From Clostridia bacterium (GTDB taxonomy: Bacteria; Bacillota; Clostridia; Oscillospirales; Acutalibacteraceae): DNA of 6,493 bases. The first letter of the stretch is position 1. The number at the start of each line of letters is the position of its first letter. The DNA is taken from assembly GCA_017425745.1 (NCBI GenBank), contig JAFOXT010000081.1:1-6493 (forward strand). Reading direction: 5' to 3'. Below the pieces are notes generated by a model that saw only the letters and a list, made by a program, of their open reading frames with translations, was not told the DNA's origin and did not search any database. Below, piece by piece: positions 1 through 5,287 of this stretch. The position numbers were made by a program, and so were the translations under genes.

Positions 1-327
1 ACTCTCAACGGAACTATATATATGCCGAGAGAAAAAGAAGTATTGAAGCTTGCAAGTGCACCTACAATCGGTGAGGTAACGCTTTTAGCTTCTTCTTGGG
101 TTGATGATGAAAACAACCTTCACAGTCAGGTAGTTGAAATTGAAGGTGTAACAGAAAACAGTCAGGTTGACTTAACACCGAGTGTAGAGCAGCTTTTGAT
201 TTTCTATGAAAAAGACCTTACATTTGTTGCTGAAAACGAAGGCGGCAAAGTGACAGTTTACGCTATCGGTCAGAAACCTACGAATGATTACACTATACAG
301 GTGACAATCACGGAGGTGAATGTATGA
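1..327 (+). CDS. Phage fibre/appendage protein, C-terminal part (5' end outside window)
   Basis: The reading frame is open to the first base of the window, and the first ATG (22) has only a weak GGA before it. I therefore read this as the last 108 codons of a longer gene, not a 101-aa protein. The visible part is a compact beta-rich domain with the patterns TIGEVTLLASSWVDDENN, VDLTPSVEQLLIFYEKDLTF and YAIGQKPTNDYTIQVTITEV. From memory this domain is common at the C-terminus of clostridial phage structural proteins, often after collagen-like or other fibre shafts; that assignment is recall, not a search. The stop overlaps the next start (ATGA, 324-327), so the two are translationally coupled. 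It probably forms a fibre tip or an inter-subunit domain on the virion. Function beyond 'virion appendage' cannot be read from this fragment. Confidence 0.75.
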   Translation, partial: TLNGTIYMPREKEVLKLASAPTIGEVTLLASSWVDDENNLHSQVVEIEGVTENSQVDLTPSVEQLLIFYEKDLTFVAENEGGKVTVYAIGQKPTNDYTIQVTITEVNV

Positions 328-626
328 GCAGAAAAATTGTAGGTGTTACAGTTGGTACACCGATAAGCCCTCAAGCGATAATCGAAAAGGGCTTGCCAAC
401 TATAACCGATAAGGACGAAGGCAAAATACTACAGGTTAAAGAAGGGGTATGGTCGGCTGAGGAACTACCCACCTATGACGGTGAGTTTATCGTTACACCC
501 GCAGTAGATAATGAGCAAACTCTCTTGACCGCAGGCAAATACGCAGAAGCGAACATAACGGTTGAAAAAATACCGATAACAAGTGTATCAAATTCAAGCG
601 GTGGAAACACCGTCATTATAGGATAA
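324..626 (+). CDS. Small modular phage fibre-type protein (100 aa)
   Basis: The start ATG at 324 overlaps the previous stop by 4 bp and has a strong SD (GGAGGTGA, 312-319), so the start is secure. The N-terminal half (residues 1-50) contains DEGKILQVKEGVWSAEELP, a pattern that in phage fibres usually links a shaft to a downstream domain. The C-terminal half (about 51-100) is a short beta module that runs from YDGEFIVTPAVDNEQTLLT to the terminal SGGNTVIIG. The next gene ends in a related module, PIT followed by AGGVTVTIG. There is no signal peptide, membrane segment or catalytic motif. It is most likely an accessory fibre or decoration protein that assembles with its neighbours. I do not recognise a named gene, and the role is inferred from module type and context. 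Confidence 0.7.
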   Translation: MSRKIVGVTVGTPISPQAIIEKGLPTITDKDEGKILQVKEGVWSAEELPTYDGEFIVTPAVDNEQTLLTAGKYAEANITVEKIPITSVSNSSGGNTVIIG

Positions 627-641
627 GGAGCTGATTTAATT

Positions 642-1226
642 ATGGCAGACAAACTCAACAGTAAGGTAACACTTAAAACAGGTGAAGTGCTTATTGACCT
701 TACACAGGATGACGTAAAACCTGAACACGTACAGAGTGGTATCTATTTCCACGATAAAACCGGTAAGAGACAGCCGGGTACAAACACAAAGACAGTTGAT
801 GCTTCTGCAGCAACTGCTGAAGCTGCTGACGTTCTTGACGGAAGAACCTTTGGTAAAGGTTCAGAAATGCAGAAAGGTACAATGCCTGACAACAGCGGTA
901 AAGACGTTGTAATTACAAACAAAGAAGGCACAGCTATTCCTTTCGGTTATTCTGACGGCTCAGGTAAAGCAAAGCTTTCTGAAGCTGATGCTGCTCAACT
1001 TACCCCCGGAAATATTAAGGGCGGTGTAACAATTCTTGGGGTCGAAGGTACTTACGGACCTGAAGATATGTCTTTTATATCAAAAGAAGTTACCCCTAAT
1101 TTTGAAGAACAAAATTTTAACCCTGAAGATGACGGAGTTTCCTTCTATTCATCTGTTAAGGTTAACCCTATTACTGTTACACGCACCGACAACGAAGCAG
1201 GCGGTGTGACAGTAACAATTGGTTAA
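642..1226 (+). CDS. Modular phage tail-fibre-like protein (194 aa)
   Basis: The SD is TAAGGAG (624-630), 11 nt before the ATG, a slightly long spacing. Visible modules, in order: KVTLKTGEVLIDL at 8-20, closely matched at the start of the next protein; an Ala-rich segment at 53-85 of the type DASAATAEAADVLDGRTF...KGTMPDNSG, which is common in Bacillota phage fibres; LTPGNIKGGVTILGVEGTY at 120-138; and a C-terminal beta module from about 148 that ends in AGGVTVTIG, related to the end of the preceding protein. Such chains of short beta modules form trimeric fibres or baseplate appendages in related phages (family knowledge). No enzymatic motif is seen. Its position among five similar proteins supports an appendage role; whether it sits on tail or head is unresolved. 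Confidence 0.75.
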   Translation: MADKLNSKVTLKTGEVLIDLTQDDVKPEHVQSGIYFHDKTGKRQPGTNTKTVDASAATAEAADVLDGRTFGKGSEMQKGTMPDNSGKDVVITNKEGTAIPFGYSDGSGKAKLSEADAAQLTPGNIKGGVTILGVEGTYGPEDMSFISKEVTPNFEEQNFNPEDDGVSFYSSVKVNPITVTRTDNEAGGVTVTIG

Positions 1227-1238
1227 GGGGTTGATAGT

Positions 1239-1985
1239 ATGGGAGTTAATAAAGTAGACCTTGCAAACGGTGAAACTTTAATTGACTTACAGAATGACAC
1301 TGTAACACCCGAAACTCTTGCTGAAGGTGTTACAGCTCACAATGCAGAAGGTGATCCTATTGTAGGCACTATGACCGCAGAAGGCGGTGGTTCAGCTGTA
1401 CAATCAGACTACGCACAGAACGATTCAACACAGCCTGACTATATCAAAAACAGACCGTTTTACAGAAGTGACGGCTACAGTTACGAGTGGGACGGCAAGG
1501 CTACTGATGAAGCAAAGAAAGTCGGCGGAAGCCAATTTTACTATTATAAAATTTCCGATAATGTAATAACTTTTTCTGATTTAGTTGGCGCAAGAGTTAC
1601 TACCAGTGCTAATGTAAATGAAACGATTGCAGAAAGTTCAATCAAAACATACGGAAACGGCTCTTTTGCTTACCTTTATTACAATGATAGTTGGGAATTT
1701 ATTTTTGTGTGCGTTGAAACGGCATCTTTCGAGACAACTTTAGGTGAGGTTGAATTAACACCCGGCTTATGGTTTTTGTACAGCGGCATTTATGCCCGAC
1801 AGCTTGAAAAGGACGCAGGTATCAAACAAATCGACAATGAATTTATCCCGAAAGCGACAGCAATTGATGATGCTAATGCCGACTTGCCTGTAACAGCAGG
1901 ACTGCTCAAAACCGAGCTTGAAAATGTTGTTAATGCAATAGATACCTCTCTTTCCGCAGCAATAGGAAGCGGGGTGCTTGAATGA
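1239..1985 (+). CDS. Modular phage tail-fibre/appendage protein (248 aa)
   Basis: The ATG at 1239 lies 8 nt after AAGGGG (1225-1230), which itself overlaps the upstream stop codon. The N-terminus (5-17, KVDLANGETLIDL) repeats the opening module of the preceding protein and continues into TPETLAEGVTAHNAEGDPIV. Residues 54-75 (VQSDYAQNDSTQPDYIKNRP and following) are a signature linker seen widely in Bacillota phage fibres. A beta-rich central domain (about 96-190) with many Tyr and Phe follows, then KQIDNEFIPKA, a known type of fibre linker. The C-terminal 40 residues look helical (LLKTELENVVNAIDTSL) and could form a trimeric coiled coil. The central domain is the best candidate for ligand binding, by inference. 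The stop overlaps the next start by 4 bp. Confidence 0.75.
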   Translation: MGVNKVDLANGETLIDLQNDTVTPETLAEGVTAHNAEGDPIVGTMTAEGGGSAVQSDYAQNDSTQPDYIKNRPFYRSDGYSYEWDGKATDEAKKVGGSQFYYYKISDNVITFSDLVGARVTTSANVNETIAESSIKTYGNGSFAYLYYNDSWEFIFVCVETASFETTLGEVELTPGLWFLYSGIYARQLEKDAGIKQIDNEFIPKATAIDDANADLPVTAGLLKTELENVVNAIDTSLSAAIGSGVLE

Positions 1986-2368
1986 GCTATGAAAGTGTAA
2001 ATAAAATCAAGTCACTTCAACAGGGCATTGAAGCGGTTACGGGAAATAACTATAGCGATTTAACTGCCGCTGTACAAGATTTAAAGAACGGGTATGGCGG
2101 CGAAGAGGATTACAACGAAGGTTATGAGGCAGGTAAGGTAGACGGCTATTCTGAAGGCTACACAGCAAGTCAGAACGCCCGTCAGGAAAAGACTATTACC
2201 GAGAATGGTGAATATACACCTGATGAGGGTTGCTCAGGCTTTTCAAAGGTGACAGTTAATGTTACTGATGCCGACACTGTTGATGGTTGGCACGTAGCTG
2301 TGAGAGATGACGGCTCTGCACCGCCAAGCGGCACAATCAACACGATTACTTTTGTGTATGGGGGTTGA
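1982..2368 (+). CDS. Small modular phage appendage protein (128 aa)
   Basis: The start is coupled to the previous stop (ATGA, 1982-1985), with GGGGTG (1971-1976) as SD. Residues 1-36 look helical (NKIKSLQQGIEAVTGNNYSDLTAAVQDLK). Residues 38-63 are a Gly/Tyr/acidic stretch with GY-x2-G and DGY-x2-GY patterns, followed by a beta module at 70-94 that starts KTITENGEYTPDEG, a very common short unit in phage fibres. The C-terminus (97-128) runs ADTVDGWHVAVRDDGSAP...NTITFVYGG. The same unit class, lead-in strand then F/YSSV-type core, recurs in the two proteins that end at 626 and 1226. It is probably an adaptor or short fibre linking larger appendage proteins. No enzyme motif is present, and no specific gene name is justified. 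Confidence 0.7.
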   Translation: MSYESVNKIKSLQQGIEAVTGNNYSDLTAAVQDLKNGYGGEEDYNEGYEAGKVDGYSEGYTASQNARQEKTITENGEYTPDEGCSGFSKVTVNVTDADTVDGWHVAVRDDGSAPPSGTINTITFVYGG

Positions 2369-2372
2369 TTGA

Positions 2373-4106
2373 ATGTCGACTTATGATTATGTCATTATAA
2401 ACAGTAACTGTGGCGTAGAGTATTATAACCATCATCACGCAAGAGGAATATCTGACATTAATGGCACGGTAAAAAATGCACTACCTAAAGGTGCTGTAAT
2501 TAGTAATGTTGAAATCTACCTTGACTCAAACTTCGATAGTGTTTTTGGTACATTAGGTTCTCCTACTTTATACTTTTATTTCTGTCCTAATGATGAAAGC
2601 AAATACAACACGGGTGAACAACTGTATAAAGGTACTGTAGGTAAGAATAGCACTATAAGCAGAAAAGATATAACTTCTTATGTGACTAAAACGTATCCGT
2701 TTTCCATCAACACTTCGTATCCGGTATTGTCGCTTTATTATGCCTCTACCACCAAAAGATTGTATCACGATGACCTTTGGAAAATCATTTATACTTATTC
2801 AGTACCTAAGTATACTCTTACAGTTACAGCAGGTACAGGCGGTACAGTAAGTGGTGGCGGTAGCTATGATAATCAAACAACCGTAACGCTTACAGCTACA
2901 CCGAATGCGGGGTATAAATTTGTTAAGTGGAATGACGATGCAAACGCACCTGCCACAAGAACAGTTACTGTCACGGGTAATGCGACCTATACAGCTACCT
3001 TTCAGCCCATCACTTACACCGTCACTTTCAAAGACGAAAACGGTGCAACACTTAAAACTGAGACGGTAAATTACGGCTCAACGGTAACAGCGCCTTCTGA
3101 CCCTGTAAAAGCTGATACAGCTCAGTGGGATTACACCTTTGACGGTTGGTATGATGCCAACGGTAACAAGTGGACTTCAAGTACAACTATAACGGGCGAC
3201 ACCGTGTTTGCAGCTCAATATGCCGCTGTAGTTCAGAAGTATACTGTCAGATGGTTTAACTATGACGGCACGCTGCTTGAAACTGATACAGGTGTACCGT
3301 ATGGCACAAAACCTGTTTATAATGGTGATGAACCTCAAAGAGCAGGTAACGCTGAACATTCTTATCAGTTTGCAGGTTGGAACTACGACACAGAGAACGG
3401 TATCACACCTTCGTTAGGTGCAACTTATATTGATATTACAGCTCAATTTAGAGAAATCGATAATACATATAAGGTCACTTGGGTGAATGACGGAAGTGTT
3501 ATTGAAACGGATGAAGCGGTTCCTTATGGTGACAAGCCCGATTATAATGGGTCGACACCTACAAAACCTTCTGATGCTCAGTACGACTACGATTTTATCG
3601 GTTGGAGCACAAGCGTTACTGACCCGCCGAAAGCAGAGTCAGAGCTTGATGTGGTTAAGGGTGACATAACCTATACTGCGGTTTATTCGGCAACCTTGCG
3701 AATGTACCCTGTGACAGTTATCTTGTTTGATAGCGAAGTGACCTCGGTATATGAGTATGGTACGGAAGTAACCATCGAAGCGCCTGCAGTTGTAGGCTAT
3801 AAGTTCACACAGTGGAGCGATGGAAACACAGACAATCCGAGAACCGTTGAAGTAACGGGTGAAGCTACATACCAAGCAGTGTATGAAAGAATTCCGTTCC
3901 CGATTATGGTTAACAATGAGCAGGTAACAGGAGTGTACATTGTGCCCACCACACAGACCGTTGTTTATGTCATAAATGGCGAAGTGCCTGCGGTTGTAGC
4001 TAATGGAGTAACAGTTGACGATTGGAGTTTTGAAGTTTCAAACTCCGTTCCCGACAACAGCTATCCCATAGAAAAACTGTACATCAACGAAACAAGAGTT
4101 TATTAA
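2373..4106 (+). CDS. Large repeat-containing phage fibre, five InlB-B/Flg_new-like repeats (577 aa)
   Basis: The SD GGGGG (2360-2364) precedes the ATG by 8 nt. The N-terminal domain (1-145) is beta-rich, Tyr/Ser/Asn-rich, contains a His cluster (YNHHHARG, 19-26) and is unlike anything I can name. Five tandem repeats follow (about 146-212, 213-286, 287-362, 363-441 and 442-506). Each has a Y-x-V/L-T-V opening, a YG or YD turn, an aromatic-x-x-W core (KFVKW, TFDGW, QFAGW, DFIGW, KFTQW) and a closing strand (TYTATF, VFAAQY, DITAQF, TYTAVY, TYQAVY). This is the layout of InlB B-repeat / Flg_new folds, which in cell-surface proteins act as stalks or ligand-binding arms (family knowledge). The C-terminal domain (507-577) ends VPDNSYPIEKLYINETRVY. 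No signal peptide or sortase anchor is present, so it is a virion protein rather than a host adhesin. Its place at the end of the appendage cluster suggests a receptor- or glycan-binding fibre; the ligand is unknown. Confidence 0.8.
   Translation: MSTYDYVIINSNCGVEYYNHHHARGISDINGTVKNALPKGAVISNVEIYLDSNFDSVFGTLGSPTLYFYFCPNDESKYNTGEQLYKGTVGKNSTISRKDITSYVTKTYPFSINTSYPVLSLYYASTTKRLYHDDLWKIIYTYSVPKYTLTVTAGTGGTVSGGGSYDNQTTVTLTATPNAGYKFVKWNDDANAPATRTVTVTGNATYTATFQPITYTVTFKDENGATLKTETVNYGSTVTAPSDPVKADTAQWDYTFDGWYDANGNKWTSSTTITGDTVFAAQYAAVVQKYTVRWFNYDGTLLETDTGVPYGTKPVYNGDEPQRAGNAEHSYQFAGWNYDTENGITPSLGATYIDITAQFREIDNTYKVTWVNDGSVIETDEAVPYGDKPDYNGSTPTKPSDAQYDYDFIGWSTSVTDPPKAESELDVVKGDITYTAVYSATLRMYPVTVILFDSEVTSVYEYGTEVTIEAPAVVGYKFTQWSDGNTDNPRTVEVTGEATYQAVYERIPFPIMVNNEQVTGVYIVPTTQTVVYVINGEVPAVVANGVTVDDWSFEVSNSVPDNSYPIEKLYINETRVY
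2808..3890 (+). repeat. Five tandem protein-level repeats (InlB-B/Flg_new-like), 65-79 aa each
   Basis: Repeat units lie at about 2808-3008, 3009-3230, 3231-3458, 3459-3695 and 3696-3890. The first and last are of the 'divergent' short type (TVxGxATYxAxF/Y endings, Gly/Ser turn or YEYGTEVTIEA). The middle three are longer, with ETxxxPYGxKP or ETVNYGSTV segments. Units 3 and 4 are the closest pair: both have ET[DE]-x-x-VPYG-x-KP-x-YNG, yet their DNA is clearly diverged, so this is not a recent tandem duplication. Boundaries are approximate and set by the recurring GW/KW/QW core. Confidence 0.8.
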
Positions 4107-4107
4107 C

Positions 4108-4113
4108 GAGGTG
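4108..4113 (+). promoter_or_regulatory. Strong SD (GAGGTG) deciding the 39-aa ORF start
   Basis: GAGGTG, extended to GAGGTGAT, lies just after the stop of the big fibre gene and 5 nt before ATG 4119. No other start follows within a suitable distance, so the site argues that the short ORF is really translated. Confidence 0.65.
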
Positions 4114-4118
4114 ATATT

Positions 4119-4238
4119 ATGAAAGATATTATTGAATTTATCATTTCACTTGCATTTAACATTCACAAACTCACCCTTATCTATGTTTCAGTATTTAAGC
4201 AGCTTATAGAAAGGGAATTGTCTTATGATAACGGTTAA
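4119..4238 (+). CDS. Small hydrophobic/amphipathic protein, 39 aa, unknown function
   Basis: This short ORF fills the only sizeable gap between the repeat fibre and the protease gene. It starts 12 nt after the fibre stop behind a strong SD (GAGGTGAT) and its stop (4236-4238) overlaps the protease start by 14 bp, so its translation could be coupled to that of the protease. The protein begins MKDIIEFIISLAFNIHKLTL and continues IYVSVFKQLI to a polar end, ERELSYDNG. Residues 4-30 are mostly hydrophobic but carry His16 and Lys17 in the middle, so it could be a short membrane-associated or amphipathic helix rather than a clean transmembrane segment. I do not recognise it. It might be a leader peptide for the protease, a small virion or chaperone peptide, or a minor holin-like peptide; the last is least likely given the context. 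Confidence 0.6.
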   Translation: MKDIIEFIISLAFNIHKLTLIYVSVFKQLIERELSYDNG

Positions 4239-4521
4239 CCGCTACAGCGACAGAATAACCCTGAGAGGTCACGCAAACTATGCAGAAATCGGCAAGGACA
4301 TTGTATGTTCTGCCGTTTCTGTTTTAGTGCAGACCTTAGTACAGTCAGTTGAAACCTTAACAACAGACAGAATTGAATACAATATGTCACCCGGAAAGGT
4401 TGATATTAAATTTTGGTGTCTTTCAGATCCGTCAAAGGTTCTGATTGATGCCTTTTTTATTGGCATAAAAGGGGTAGCTGACAGTTACCCCGCTTGTGTC
4501 AAGGTAAATGAAAAGAACTGA
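4225..4521 (+). CDS. prp: Prp-type cysteine protease (phage prohead/ribosomal-processing protease family)
   Basis: At 98 aa it is close to the length of cellular Prp (YsxB/DUF464 family). The diagnostic motif is complete: GHANYAEIGKDIVCSAVS (15-32), with catalytic His16 and Cys28 twelve residues apart, the same spacing as His22/Cys34 of Staphylococcus aureus Prp. Cellular Prp removes the N-terminal extension of ribosomal protein L27 after an NLQFFA-type motif, and in S. aureus the host enzyme also trims scaffold and capsid of phage 80alpha (family knowledge). The two genes downstream encode proteins with just such leaders, so the substrates here are most likely those scaffold and capsid proteins. 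The start ATG 4225 follows AAAGGGA (4210-4216) by 8 nt. It acts in the cytoplasm on nascent or assembling head proteins. The family assignment is firm; action on host L27 as well is possible but untested. Confidence 0.92.
   Translation: MITVNRYSDRITLRGHANYAEIGKDIVCSAVSVLVQTLVQSVETLTTDRIEYNMSPGKVDIKFWCLSDPSKVLIDAFFIGIKGVADSYPACVKVNEKN
4471..4491 (+). promoter_or_regulatory. RNA hairpin near the 3' end of prp
   Basis: GGGGTAGCT (4471-4479) can pair with AGTTACCCC (4483-4491) around a GAC loop: eight Watson-Crick pairs and one G-U. There is no T-run after it, so it is not a rho-independent terminator. A weaker competing pairing (TTTTAT with ATAAAA, about 4455-4470) lies just upstream. It sits inside coding sequence, so it may be fortuitous; if real it could mark an mRNA processing or stability boundary before the scaffold and capsid genes. 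Confidence 0.35.
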
Positions 4522-4651
4522 CCGAGCGTTGATGTCATTAAAAGCCACGGACTATAGGGCAAGCATTGAACCCTTAAAAAGCTATGGTAAACGATGCGAG
4601 AGTTTCAAAAACTCGGAAAGGACAAAAGCCTATGAAAAAGACACTTTTTAA
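4508..4651 (+). CDS. Possible small basic protein, 47 aa, bridging prp and scaffold genes
   Basis: The ORF starts 14 bp inside the end of prp and ends 20 bp inside the scaffold gene, covering all of the 110-nt gap that otherwise has no content in a tightly packed operon. The product (MKRTDRALMSLKATDYRASI, then a Lys/Glu-rich segment with one Cys, ending AYEKDTF) is basic, with 12 Lys+Arg against 7 Asp+Glu, and probably helical. Evidence against it: the only SD-like sequence, AAGG (4501-4504), is just 3 nt from the ATG, its codons include two AGG, and an open run of this length can occur by chance. The internal ATG 4532 has no SD. The alternative is a structured leader for the scaffold gene: short complementary pairs exist (GCATTG 4563-4568 with CGATGC 4592-4597; CCGAG 4522-4526 with CTCGG 4612-4616). 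No function is assigned. Confidence 0.4.
   Translation: MKRTDRALMSLKATDYRASIEPLKSYGKRCESFKNSERTKAYEKDTF
4617..4622 (+). promoter_or_regulatory. SD that sets the scaffold start at 4632
   Basis: AAAGGA, within GGAAAGGA, ends 9 nt before ATG 4632. The in-frame upstream ATG at 4584 lacks an SD and would add 16 residues in front of the conserved Prp leader. A small hairpin (GAGTTT 4600-4605 with AAACTC 4609-4614) lies directly upstream and leaves the SD free. Confidence 0.7.
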
Positions 4652-4667
4652 CCTTCAGCTTTTTGCA
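4632..4667 (+). other. Predicted Prp prosequence of the scaffold (residues 1-12)
   Basis: MKKTLFNLQLFA encodes the LNLQFFA-type motif of Prp substrates, here FNLQLFA. Cleavage is predicted after Ala12, so the mature protein would begin DETAAAE. The assignment follows the known cut after NLQFFA in staphylococcal L27 and is not demonstrated here. Confidence 0.8.
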
Positions 4668-5237
4668 GACGAAACAGCTGCAGCTGAAACAGGCTCAGAC
4701 CCTGAAACCACAACTGAACAGACAAAAGAGCAGGCAACAGAGCAGAAACAGGAAAGCAAGGCACAGAAAAAGGAAGGTGAGAAAGTCTTCACACACGATG
4801 ACTTTAACCGCCTTTTTAATCAGAAGTACGCAGAGCTTGAACAGAAAAAGCAGAAAGAAATTGACGAAGCAAAGAAGCTTGCTGAAATGAATGCCGAAGA
4901 AAAGGCAAACTACAAAGCACAGCAGGAAAAAGAAAGAGCTGACAAGGTGCAGAAAGAGCTTGACGAATATAAGCGTAAAGATGCACTTAATGAAATGTCA
5001 AAAACAGCAAGAAAGATGCTTGCTGACGAAAATATCAATATTCCTGATGAACTGCTTTCAAGGCTCGTTACAACTGATGCCAGTGAAACAAAAACAGCTG
5101 TTGACAGCTTTGCAAAATTGTATAAAGAAGCTGTTGAAAATGGTGTCAAAGAACGCTTAAGGGGCGATGTTCCTACAGCAAGTACGGGCAGCGCCACAAT
5201 TTCAGAAATCGACAAAAGAATCAAAAAATACGAATGA
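4632..5237 (+). CDS. Phage capsid scaffold protein (DUF4355-like) with Prp-cleavable leader
   Basis: The chosen start is ATG 4632, giving 201 aa, because it has the SD and puts the leader MKKTLFNLQLFA at residues 1-12. An upstream in-frame ATG (4584) would bury that leader. After the predicted Prp cut (A12/D13) comes an acidic, Glu/Gln/Thr-rich low-complexity stretch (about 13-50), FTHDDFNRLFNQKYAEL near 53-69, then a long charged Lys/Glu/Ala coiled coil to about 125 and a helical C-terminal part ending ISEIDKRIKKYE. This layout is typical of phage scaffold proteins of the DUF4355 type (family knowledge). Scaffolds guide assembly of HK97-fold capsid shells and leave before or during packaging; the basic helical C-terminus is where they usually contact capsid subunits. 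It lies directly upstream of the capsid gene, as expected. Confidence 0.88.
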   Translation: MKKTLFNLQLFADETAAAETGSDPETTTEQTKEQATEQKQESKAQKKEGEKVFTHDDFNRLFNQKYAELEQKKQKEIDEAKKLAEMNAEEKANYKAQQEKERADKVQKELDEYKRKDALNEMSKTARKMLADENINIPDELLSRLVTTDASETKTAVDSFAKLYKEAVENGVKERLRGDVPTASTGSATISEIDKRIKKYE

Positions 5238-5244
5238 AAGGTGA
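5237..5244 (+). promoter_or_regulatory. SD that sets the capsid start at 5252
   Basis: AAAGGTGA lies 7 nt before ATG 5252. An earlier in-frame ATG (5234) overlaps the scaffold stop as ATGA but has no SD of its own, and its use would put six extra residues before the conserved leader. Confidence 0.7.
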
Positions 5245-5251
5245 AAAACCA

Positions 5252-5287
5252 ATGAGAAAAACAATGTTTAATCTTCAGATGTTTGCA
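5252..5287 (+). other. Predicted Prp prosequence of the major capsid protein (residues 1-12)
   Basis: MRKTMFNLQMFA is identical to the scaffold leader at 9 of 12 positions; the three differences are conservative (Lys/Arg and Leu/Met twice). Cleavage is predicted after Ala12, leaving AENNEQA as the mature N-terminus. Confidence 0.8.

Noticed and set aside
22..24. ATG 22 as a true gene start
   Set aside because: The frame is open to base 1 and only a weak GGA precedes it, so the gene more likely begins outside the window.
1537..1552. TATTATAAAAT stretch resembling a -10 promoter element
   Set aside because: It lies inside a fibre coding sequence with no matching -35 at the right spacing; AT-rich coding sequence explains it.
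1982..4106. Diversity-generating retroelement variable region in the fibre genes
   Set aside because: No template repeat, reverse transcriptase or C-type-lectin-like end with an adenine-rich variable pattern is visible in the window.
4584..4631. In-frame upstream ATG giving the scaffold 16 extra N-terminal residues
   Set aside because: It has no SD and would bury the Prp leader; ATG 4632 has a proper SD and aligns the leader with that of the capsid protein.
4910..5224. Long antisense open frame opposite the scaffold gene (and similar minus-strand frames elsewhere)
   Set aside because: It mirrors a Lys/Glu/Ala-rich coding gene, has no good SD, and all well-supported genes are on the plus strand.
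5234..5251. Upstream capsid ATG overlapping the scaffold stop (ATGA)
   Set aside because: The sequence right after it is itself the SD for ATG 5252, and the conserved leader begins at 5252.
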